In this document: one piece after another, positions 24,416 to 36,400 of the stretch | Position numbering within the stretch: position 1 is the first letter of the stretch | Layout of the letters: each line of letters opens with the position of its first letter | NCBI GenBank assembly: GCA_963971285.1 | Contig: OZ020244.1 | Coordinates: 25,358,001-25,422,000 of the forward strand | Length of the DNA: 64,000 nucleotides | From: Astropecten irregularis | Lineage: Eukaryota > Echinodermata > Asteroidea > Paxillosida > Astropectinidae | Direction of reading: 5' to 3' | The notes under the pieces: generated by a model | Database searches by the model: none | What the model saw: only the letters and a program-made list of their open reading frames with translations | Told to the model about the DNA's origin: nothing | Made by a program: the position numbers and the translations under genes

Positions 24416-27400
24416 ATGACTTCTCTCTCGTTGTCTGATGTTCAGCACCTTCATCAGCAGCAGCAAAATGCTGGCTTGGCCTCGGCTGGCTCGGACTCAG
24501 GCCTCGCCTTGATGGACCGATTCGAACCGGGGACTCGTCGGAGCAGCATGCTGTCATCCCTGCGGGTGCTGAACGGCACTGTGACCGACCGGCAACGGGA
24601 CGAGTCCCGCCGCCGACGACGCCGATTGCAAGCCGGTGGGAGCGAACGCCGAGGAAGCGACCCCTTACCGGTGGAACGGGAGAACCCCGCAACATCAGGG
24701 ACCCATCATCGTACATCACGGAGGGGAAGCCTCTTCGAAGAGCCGTCCGGCTCCAGAAGCGAGACCCAGTTCAAGCGATCCCGGAAGAGGGCGAATTTTC
24801 TGTCAGTGCCGGACATTCTCGAAGAGGAAACCGAGGAGGTCGCTCCACCGCCTCTAGCTCCACGAGGTCCCTTGAGGAGCGGCCGGCGAGCTTCCTCCAG
24901 ACTCCTACCGTCGCTTCCCAAAGACGGCTCGGGAGAGGTAACGTCTCTGACCGGTCCAGACACCCGTGGGAGCTTCTTAGCTACCGGCAACTTCACGAAT
25001 TCTTTCAGGGCGCGAATGCAGCAAGCCAGGAAATCTAGGAGGGTACGTCAATTTCAGAATTAGACCCACTTGGTAATAATTGGAATAAAACTAAGGAGTC
25101 AGTCTGTGGGACTTTACAAAACCTGGCTTGAAGCGAGACTTGATACTTATTTTGTTACCGCCATTTGAGGCACACAAAACGAAATGAAGGGATTTGGCCA
25201 CATGATGAAGCAGAAGAAAGGCTCTAGCTTCGCCATGTATCTCAAGCACTGCATTTCATTTAGGACACAAAGTGGAAGTATAGCAAAATAAATCCCAAGC
25301 CTAGCCTCAAGCCTTATTTCGTAAAGGCCCAACATGAAACATTTCAAGTGACGTCAATGTTGAGCGCAATCTTTCAACCTGCGCAATCTTTAACCGTTTG
25401 TCCGAAGTAACTTGTTTTGTTTTTTTAAATAAAACATGTGAGGCTGTGTCCAACGTTTTTTTTAACCTAGGCCTAACTGAAGTGAAGGTAGCTACGTGCC
25501 GCGATAAAAAAAACCAAATGAATGTAAAATTCAAAATTGCACACGACCCAATTTAAAACTTGCACAGGCGTCAAAATTGCGCTCAACACCGATAGGGGTA
25601 GGCCTACATCTTTTACATTCTGAAACAGCGTGGATATTAAAATAATAACAGAAATTTATCTAAATTGCATTAGACACTTTAGCGTCTAAAAGTAACATTT
25701 GGGAGACATCTGCAAATAGGGAGACTTTTTCTGTGTCAAAGGTACCAGCTATAAAAGACATATTTATTATCCATATTTTATTAGAAGACAGAGAATGCGC
25801 TCAATATAAACATATGTCAATATCAAGTTCATTGGTATGGATGATGTTTAGAAATTATAGGTAAGTAAAGTTTGTGCACGACCCAATGAGTAAGTCTCCC
25901 TAATGACCCATTCCCGGTAATTCTAATACTAATAATGTCTTCTTTTTTGTCTGATGAGTATAGGCTACCCATTGTATACCCTCTTGTTTTTGTTTTTGTA
26001 TACCACAGGAGAAACTTCGCTTCAAATTTAAAAGCTACTCTCGATTGGTTGTCTTCTTACATCGGCTCTGCAAAAACCACTTTCTCAGGTAAATGTTATA
26101 AATGACTTCGTTCGTTATCCAGGGGCCAATTTCATAGAGCTTCTTAAACACAAATTTTGCTTAAGCATGAAAAGTTTTCCTTGATCAATCAGGGTTGCCA
26201 ACCAAATTGTCATGTGATGTTTACTGCTTGTGACTTGTATTCTGCCATTGTTTGATGAGTATATCATTTTTCAAGGTTTTTTGTTCTGAAGCAAATTTTG
26301 ATCTATCCGATAGAGAATGTTGTTGACTAAGTGGGCACTGTCATTTTGACGATGTGTCTACTGTCGATGTTTTGATCGACGATCTTACGATAGATCGTAG
26401 GGCTTCGTGAAATCTACCCACGAACCCCCTAAACATTCCAATCCATAAAAACACCACGGGCAGTTCACCTTTGTCATCACGAGGTTAGGGAATAATATTT
26501 TCTTGAATTCTGTTTGTTTGTTTTTGGTTAGCGTGGACGATAGTGGTCATTCCCACCGAGGTAAATACATCAGTGACGGTCAAGAGGAAGAACTACTGTT
26601 TGACGTCAGATACTTCAGAGCCCACAAAGAGGTGAAGAAGACGCGGTGTATTTTTTGTCAATTGGCCTTTTCAAAACCTCGGCTCCAGCTCACGCCTGAA
26701 GGGTGTACCACACTAAATAGTGTCCTATTGACTTTAGTGTAAAATACCTCAACTTCACAGTTCAAAATATCTCATCCAGAAGTCTCTCAGTGTTTGGTGC
26801 AATAAATGAAAAACGTAGTTTGGACCCTCGTCTACATGATTCTTTTCAATTTTTGGTAGGGTAACCGATCAGATTTTTTTGCTAATTGCCCCAAGAAAAA
26901 AAATTCCCCAAAATGTCCATTTTCCCAAACCAACTCGCAGCCGGTTTTCATGAAACAACCCTCCACGTTCAAAACAATGTAGGGCCACAATTTGAGCCAA
27001 AATGTCTCAAGTCTCCACAACAGGCTGAAGCACTGAACCCCCAGGTTGTGATAACTCGTCATAATTACACAATATATTAATTGAACGACCCCCCAAATTG
27101 CATATTTTAAAAACATTTCATTTGAGGGTACACACATTATGATAATCAGCTCGGCGCAATGATTTTGGAGCTATTTAGTGCGGTGCACCATGAATAGCAT
27201 GGTTTTTTTTAAATACTGCCCTCTATTGGTTGGATTTCTTCCTGTCTCAGGCCGGCATCTCACCAGAATGCAAGAAGATCCTCAGCTCGCCGTCCCACCA
27301 GAGGTCAGACAAAGAGGAATACAGGGTAACAGAACAATAATTATTCATTCTCTCTGGAGGGTAGAGGGCGGGCTTGACGGCTTGATGGCTTTGGCTTTCT

Positions 27401-30400
27401 TCTCCTTCATGCAAAAGCTGAAATGAAATGATAATGGATATTATTTTGTATAGTGCCGGTATTCGCCGTAAACGGCACTCATGGCGCATTATGCCATGTA
27501 ATGGTCATGGGGCGACATCATCATTCCGGAAACCATCTCATCTCCCTGGGGAGTATACAGCCCCGGCTGCTATAAGCGCACAAAGGCTAATCAAGCACGC
27601 AAAGCCATCTCTACCCTCGCATGTACCCATTTACTCCTGGGTGTCGAAGAGGAGCAATAAATGAAAAAGCGTCTTGCCCAAGGATGCAAGCACCAATAGC
27701 ACATGGCTGGATTCAAACCCACAATCTGTAGATTGACAACAAGATCTTGAGTACGACTCACTAGACCACTAGGCCACAGCACCCCACATACTGGCTGATG
27801 TTTTTTTCGTAGCCACAAGCCTCTATTTTGATACCAGTTTACATATAAAATGAATGGCAAGAACGGAGCCGAATTCACGGTCAGCCAGAGCCAATGGTTT
27901 CAGAGGGGCGTAGATGATGTTTCTGATCAATGCAACGGCAGTCATTATGACGTATATCACTATTTCAAAAAAATATTTCAAATCAAGGCCGTGTCCCAAA
28001 TGCCTAGCTACGGCTGCAAATATTACACTCAAGTATAATGGAAACGGCCTCAGTCACTGGCTAGTATAGCTGCTATAGGTACTTGTGTAATTTGTAGTCT
28101 CAGCCAGAGACACGGCCCTAGTTAGTGATAGCCTGTAGACTGAAACTGAACAATTACCTAATATTTGATTCTTTACTTATCAATCCTATAATAATTTATT
28201 ATGCAATATCAATGGCGATAATAACGTATAAGATGTCAAGGGTTAAATTTGTACACACTACATGTGGTTTATTTGTGTGCAATTAATATTGTTGTTCAGG
28301 TGCTGATCGCATTGCGTAACTTTCCGACTTTTGCCGAGTTCCCACTCGGCATGCAGCAAGAGATCGTGAAGGTGGGCTGGTATGAGAGGTACCACGCCCA
28401 GAGAGTCATCCTCAGACAGGGTCATCGACCTCTTAACTTCTACTTCATCATGACCGGATCAGGTACGGACCACTGTGCAAGTGTTTGATAATCAAGATGG
28501 CGAAAACTATGGAGAGCCATCAATGCAAATCAAAAGCATATTACCATAATTTTGTACATAATGTTTCATAAATGTTTAACGAACAAATTATGATGAAATC
28601 AAAACATTCTATGTCGCCAGTGGAATACCTGGGGGATGGGGCAAACGGGCAAGTGCCCCGGGCGCAACTTTTTAGGGGGCACAAAAACGCAGAGGGAAAT
28701 AAGGTATATAGCTGTACTGTTGATGTTATTGGAAATCTAGTCCAATCACCAAGGAAAGAAAGATTCAAATTTCAAATTGATGGCCTTTTTCCCATTGGCA
28801 TCAGAAGTTGGACTTAGGGCGCAATTTTAGCGCTTGCCACGGGCGCACTTTTCCCTAGACACGCTGCTGAATGTTTGGGTGTATTTTGGGCAGTTATGGA
28901 AAGATTACAAACATGTTAAGTTTGGTCATATTGCCTGTCAGACAGGCAAACAAAGTTGTTGTTGAAAACAAACATCTGTTTCCTTTCGATAATTTTCTGT
29001 CCAGTTGTGGTTCGTGTTCTGGAAGAAGGCAGCGACACCCCCCGCACAATAGTTTATCTCAACCGCGGTGAAACATTCGGGGTAAGATTTGTTAGCATTA
29101 TTTTCAACTCTTGAATGAAAATACTCAATGTGTCTGTTGATTTTGATGTAGCTCTATATGAAATTGGCCTATTGTATAGTTAAAGCCCATGAACTATCCA
29201 TCTCTCTACTATACTCCTGCAGGAGTTGGGGTTGGTAAACAGAGAAAGGAGGAAGTCTACAGTCATCAGCAGGGAAAGTGTTGAACTCCTGTGCATCGGA
29301 GATGAGGTGAGTGGGTGCCTTACTTTGCTTTCCTCAGTCATGGGTTCTTATTTTCTTTCGAAAGTTCACTAGTCACTCGTCACTAGTCACTAGTCGCTAG
29401 TCGCTAGTAGCTAGTCGCTAGTCGCTAGTCACTAGTCACTAGTCACTAGTCGCTAGTCGCTAGTCGCTAGTCGCTAGTCGCTAGTCACTAGTCACTAGTC
29501 GCTAGTCGCTAGTCGCTAGTCACTAGTCACTAGTCATCTGTGAAATTCCCAGTCCCATACGGTGCCCACTATTGAGAAAATAGTGAAAACCTCACGGTGT
29601 TTTTAAAAATCTTTTCATCGTTAGGTTTGATCTTCCGGAGATCAAAATTGTTTTCGGCCATTGATTTTACTCTTTTCTGGATAAATACGGCATTTTAGGC
29701 AGAAAATGTTTAACGATATGTTTCTACCATCACCATCTTCATATACCTGTAAGTTATAGGTAAATCTGTGAAGATGTCTGTTTCGGCATGCTACCAAAGT
29801 ATACTTTTAAACCGTGTTTGGAAAAGAAAATGATAAAACAGTTGTTTTTATTTGTAATTCCCATCAGGACTACACAAGAATCTTCATGGCCGGCGGATTA
29901 CAAACGCTACTTGATCCAAACCAAAGTGACTTCATACGGTAAGAAAGAGGAAAAGATTTTATTAATACATTGTGCAAAGAGTCATTATGTTATAGTACTT
30001 GAAAATATTTCAAAAGGAGAATAGGGGACGATGTTTTGAGGAAGAAATTAACCGAATCGTGCGACGGGCTATGTGTCGATTTCACAAAGCCCTGCGATCG
30101 ATCGTAACTCGAGTTACGAAGCCAGGATAACCCATCGTATCCTACATATGGCTGCAATGCATCATAATTCCTACGATTGATACTTTGATAGTATAACGAT
30201 GACCCATGTTTGTCTATATAAACGAATGCGCTGTCCTGATTAGAACTTGACTTGAATGGGAAACGATTTGTTTTTACCTTCTTTTTAACAAGTAACATTT
30301 AGCCCGGGTATCATTAATTTCAGGAAATTCAGTATCGGCGTCTAATGGCCCTACTTGGCAACCTGAGGGCGCTCTATCAATTGTGCCCACAGCATTTGAA

Positions 30401-33400
30401 GTCAGAATTGCACCTTCTTAATCTTATGTGACATTTGCAATTCTTGTGACTTGTTTAATTTCAAAGATACTACGATTTAAAGGAGTATTATCTCAAAGCA
30501 GAACCAACTAAAACACAAAAGTTCGGTTTTAGGTGGAATTAAGTTTATACATTGTATATTGTTGTTTCTCCGATGACAGAAATCTGACTTTTCTTCAGGA
30601 CTGGCCCATGCATCTCCTCGCTGAAAACCCAAAGAAATGCATCTTTTCCTACTTCAAGTAAGTTGAAGAGCCAATAGTTTTAATACACTTTTCAAAAGCT
30701 TTTCATGGTATTAGCTGTTTATGACTCTTAATATTAGTTCGATGTAAAATCTTTCTTAATAAATAGGAACTTTGTTTGTTTAATATAGGAGGGGCGATGT
30801 TCTTGTGAAGAACAGCAAGAAATCCGACTGGATCCTTATCGTCAAATCGGTAAGTGTGTCATTATTCAAAAAAGAAAAACAAGATAGAAATCAGTCCATT
30901 GTTTTACCACGAAAAGGCGAGAATACAGATATCAACGGCTTTATCGGGAAATGAGTGAAGGTTTTGCAAGTTATGTACGTTAAATGACCAAAATGTAGGC
31001 TGAAAATAAAGATATCTTTTCTATTTATTTACACCCAATTTTTCAAAGAATTTTGGCAGTGGGAATTTCATTTGCCAGTCGAACCTTGCGTCGGTTATAA
31101 TACCGTGAAAAACCGCTTAACTTTTATTTTCATGTTTTTGATCTTTCTAATTACAGGGCAGCTGTTCGGTGATGAAACTTCTTCATAAACAGAAAGCTAA
31201 AGAGAAGAAAAGGAGGAGAAACAGTGAAACAGGTAATGTCCATATAAAGGTTGCATGCCACAGAAACATAAATGAATGCATTATTAGAGATTTTGCCCTA
31301 TGTATACTTAGCAACTCTTGGGGGATGTTATGCAAACCAGGCGCGGTTCTACGGGGGCTGGGGCGGGGTCTTGAGCACCACCCCCTAAAAAAACTTTTAT
31401 AATATGTCGCAAATCCTGTAGCAAATGTGTACTGAAACAGCTAGATACTTTTTTAAAAGAATGGTTTCCAGACAGACTAACATTATTTTATTCAACATAC
31501 AGTAATTTGCAGGGTGGTGCCACAACTCATTGAAGAAGAAGGCCGTGCACTTTTTCGTCTTTGAAACGTTTAGCGTAATACAGTGTGTATACATTCCTCT
31601 GTCGCTATTTTTGTTTACTATTTGCAAGTTTTGCTGGAATTATTAATGACATTTTGTGTATGAAAATGAAATGCTCTGTTTCGAAGGATCTCTTCTTCAG
31701 TTCGCCGTAATTTATACGGTAGAGGAAGCTTCAATTCAGCATATTGCCGTTCAGGTTCTCCTAGTCTGCTGCTCCCAATCTCAAGTCAGTACAAAGCCTC
31801 CGTCGTGCAATGGCAAAATACGAAAGTAAATACAAGATTCCCTCCTTTTGACGTTTTTATCTCAATCAATCAATCAATGAGTGGGAGCATGCGCCGCGAC
31901 AACGCGTTGCCGCATCTACCTTCGAGCGGTACTCCTTTGGTCTTCTGATGGCCATCGCCCAGGCAGCCAAGCGACCCATCCCCATCCCAGCAAAAAATGA
32001 TTCTACCACGTGTCATGTGGACGCCCTACTGGGCGAGTCCAACCAGTATAGGTTCTCTCAAAGAGAGAACCTGGCAGGATCACTCGTAGGGAATCTAGCC
32101 ACATGACCGTACAGTCGCATATCTGGCACTCACGTATCATGCAGGTAATAGGTCTCATCTGACTCTCCCTGAATAACCGTTGCATCTTTTTTGTTTGCTG
32201 AATTCGTCTTGAAGCTGCGGCTCCAGACTTAACCACCGAGGGGCATCGCGCATCTCTGCGTGGAGGTACACTGGAGGACTACCAAGAGAGAAAGACACGA
32301 GACGAGTTTGAACATTTCATGAAAGATCTGAATATTGACGAGGAACAGCCGGCAAATCAGGAGCCGAGAGAACACAGCGTGTCAGAGAGCATTGTGCATG
32401 CGGAGAGCCCGGACCACGGCACCGTCCACGAGGACTCACCAAGCATCGACGCTGTCAACTCGGACGCCGGTAAAAACCGTGAACGACGGTCAGGGCGTCC
32501 GGTGTTTCCTTCGCAACACTCAAATGTACGTACACCAATCAACCGTTTGCCGCCATTTTAATACTTCTTTCCTAATTTTAGCCCACGAACTAGTAGACTT
32601 GTAGACAAGTCGTTATAGAAGTCGTGGTGATCGTCTCTGCTTTTAAGCGACTCTCCCTATTCTTTCATGTGGTCCGAGAGCCGAAATCACGCCGAAGCCA
32701 GGGGTTTCGCGAGAAAGTAGAGCAGTTTCGCGAGAGTCGAGTGAAAGCAGAGACGATCCCCTCGACCCAGTCTAACGACTGGTCTACAAGTCTACCCAAC
32801 CAGAGGAAAAGAAACCAATTACATTAATCTCTCCATCTTGTCATCTCAACATCATGATACTTTATAATGGTCATGGTGTTTTTATCCCTTCTCAAAGGTT
32901 CATTTGTCAAGACAGCCGTCTCTTCTGACTATCACTGAAAACACTCAACCTGAAGGTAAGACGAAAAAGACTTCTAATGATGGAGATACATTCATATAGT
33001 GAAGATTTATATGATGCACCCCCAGTGCCAGAACATTTCAGGAAATACAATTACGAAAGTAGATAACCTTTAAAGGTAATTTCATAATTTGTTTGCGAAA
33101 GAAATGCAGATTCATGGGCAAAAATATCAAGGAAGATACAGTAACAGTCATCTGTGAAATTCCCAGTCCCACACGATGCCCACTTTTTGAGAAAACAGTG
33201 AAAAACGCCCGCGGTATTTACAAAAATCTGTTCACAGGATGTTTGATCTTCCAAAAATCAGAATATTGTTTTTGGTCAATTGGTTTGACTATTTCCTGGG
33301 TAAAAATATCCTCCTTTTCAGGAAGAAAGACAAATTAACGCTATGTTTCTACCATCACCATCTTTATACCCTGAAAATTATAGGTAAATCTGTGGAGATT

Positions 33401-36400
33401 TCGGTTTCGCTACGGCAAAGTATGATTCTACCTTTAACCCGTGATTCTGTCAGTGGGTCAAGCTCAAATCTCCAGGGGTCAGAACTACTTTCCCTTTAAT
33501 TGAGAATTAATTAATATGTAATAACAATTTAATATTGGTAACCTATCTTACCCGAAAAGTGTTTCTATCAGTACTTCACCACGTAAGTTGTCGGGCAAGT
33601 TCGTTACTCTATAACCAGGTATACATTCTTTATTTCTCTAGCCGGTATTGTATGGGGTGCTGGTGTCGGTGTCGGTCACCATCAGTCACCAGGACAGAAG
33701 AAGACAGTGGCCACGGAAATTGTAGATGAAATCTCCAGGAAAGAGGTACACTATATAGTGTTTATATCGTGAAAGGGGTCCATAATGTCATGATGGGTCT
33801 ATTAGAAGGATGATCTCCCTGGCCTATAACGGCCACAGCAATGTGGTTTGAGGCAGTGGCGTCACCAGACAATATATATTATATTTTTTTCACAACCCTT
33901 TTTCACCAACCCAAATCTCAAATGGGGGGGCACGCGGGGGGGGGGGGGGGGGGGGGTGGGCACGTGCCCCCCTGCCCCCCCCCCCCCCCCCCCCCCTTGG
34001 CGACGCCACTGGTTTGAGGATGTGGTGCATATTCAGTACTTTCCACTGCCGTTCCATTGTAGGCCAGGTATACTACCAACGGTGTACTTTACCTGGGGTC
34101 GATTTCACGAAGCCCCTATGATTGATCATAACTCGGTTACGAAGGACCATCGTATCCAGGGGTACAATGCACCATATTAAGTCCTACGATTGATATTATT
34201 AAGTTAAGAAGTTACGTGTTTGGTGAAATCGACCACTGGTAACATAAAATGATATGAAAGCAACTAAAATCCAAATGCAGATGAAAACTACCGCCCAAGT
34301 GAGCTGAGTTTCCATCAAAATGTGTATGTCCTCTATATTTTATCAAACCTGACATAAAGACATGACACAATTCAAATTATTCAATAAAATGTACCTTTTA
34401 GACAATATGATATGCTAGCTACTCAAGCGACTTTCTGATCATGGGGTTTTCTTATAATAGTTCACACCACCTAGTTGTAATAAATACCATTGTTAATTTA
34501 CAGTCTATGTGGATTTCGGTCTCAATTTGTTTGCATTTTATCGAATTTTCCCCTTAAAGGGACCAGAGGAGGGCACTGAACCAGTTTGGGTCCAAATTCA
34601 AACCTTGACCAAAGGATCGTATTTCGTAAGTCCAGACAAATTTGTTATCTCTTTAATTGTTCAGAAGAAACTTCGAAAAAAACTATCATGACTGTTTACC
34701 AGAGTGAGATGCAAACACATGATTCCAATGGAGTCGGTGTATAGCGCCCTCTAGCAGTGACCGTTGTGTTTAGTGGAATAAATTTACTGCCTTTTCCAAA
34801 CCTCGTCTCCGGCTCCGGCTCCGGCTCCATTTTGTGAATCCATATAAAATAACGGGTATCAAAAAAAGAGGTTTTTGGCTGCGTTTGGAAGTAGATTATC
34901 TGGTTTGAAAAAGAAAACAGAGCTTCAGCTTCAATGAAAAAACCACAATCTATATTTTCAGCAATAGAGACGAAGCCGGAGCCCGAGCCGGAGCCAAGCT
35001 TTTAAAAAGGTTTCCCTCAGAACTTTGCATTGCGCAGACTTTAAAACATGATTATAAAGGCACCACACTTTGTCGAGAAGTCAAAACTTCACTACATGTT
35101 CATGCATCTAAATTTCCATCTGGTAAACTTTTGTTTTGTGCCAGGGGTTATCGGATATGCTGTTTGATGACCAGCCGAGTTTCTCAGTGATCAGTAACGG
35201 GGCAGAGTGCATCCTCGTATCCAAGAAATTCTACCGAGAACACGCTACGTCCAGGATGCTGACTCGCCTACGGAGAGAGGTTGTTAATAATTGTCATTAA
35301 TTGGTTGTAAAGCCAATTGCGGTAACAAGCATGACATATGTGACTCGCTCTGCAAAAATGAGTCATATGTCAATCAGCCAGAGGCCAATTTCATAGAGCT
35401 GCTTAGCACAAAAAAATTGCTTAGCACAAAAATGGCTTGCCCAATAAAACAAACCACCATTTAAAATTCAATTTGATATTCATGGTCAGCGAACGACAGC
35501 CAAAGAACAATTGCAAGTGATACGCAACACATGGAAATTTGGTTGTTAATCCGGTTTTTATTAAAGGGATTGCATACGTTTGGTAATTTGAGCCTATTGT
35601 TTGTTTCAAACCAATATAATTGTATATATATACCATAAAACTAACCTGTGAAAGTTTCAATTCAAAAGGTGGTAGCGTTTGTGAGATTTTGGCGACAAAC
35701 TAGAGCGGTTATTTCACGCCAGATAACAGTAAGTCAATAGCTGAGAAGCGTTACGGCCATAACGCTTCTCAGATTCATAATTTTTGGAGATAAAAAGTGA
35801 CATATTTTTCCATAACCGCGGTACTTCGAATTGAACGTTTCTCAATATGCATTATACTATCCAAAGCAGCTGTATACTTCTCACCAAGTAAGTTTTTATT
35901 GCCATAAATTTTCAGAGTCATTACCAAACGTATGCAATGCCTTTAAGACAGAAATGTCATGCTTATCGAATTTTTGTGCTAAGCAGCTCTATGAAATTGG
36001 CCCCTGTTTACAAGTTTGGCTAATGAATCATGGGAAGAGTAAATAGAATTACAGGATCATTCTGTATTCTCGAATTAGTATACATGTACATCTAGAATGT
36101 AGCGAATCCTACAGACCTCAAACCGTTAAACCTTGTGGGCCAATCTTTCTCATCATACAGATAGTTTGTGACTTAAACCTCATTTTCACAGAGCCGGTCA
36201 CATATATTCTTGCGAATTCACTATATTAATGTGCGCCACAACCGCACCAGCTGAGGTGGCTATTCTACATCTTGAGTAAATGTCAACAGAGACAAACCAT
36301 GTTTTTCGTCATCAAATGCAACTTTTTCTATGAAAGTCGTGAGGTGCACATTGGCAAACGTAGGCCTACCTGTTACGAACTTACAGAATATAGGTCACGT

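Noticed and set aside
24357-24996. Reverse-strand frames over CNBD2-A exon 1
   Set aside because: Shadows of the GC-rich coding exon. The plus-strand frame splices in phase to the next exon.
26632-26742. Extension of CNBD2-A exon 3 past 26631
   Set aside because: The GAG|GTGAAG donor gives the same end point and phase as copy B. Beyond it the frame runs into a MITE remnant.
27251-27325. Alternative frame of CNBD2-A exon 4 (RHLTRMQEDP...)
   Set aside because: The frame giving AGISPECKKILSSP aligns residue for residue with copy B (NNISSETRRVLEMP) and has phase 0 at both ends.
27591-27878. Minus-strand frame containing WPSGLVSRTQDLVVN-like peptide
   Set aside because: This is the translated tRNA-derived SINE, not a gene.
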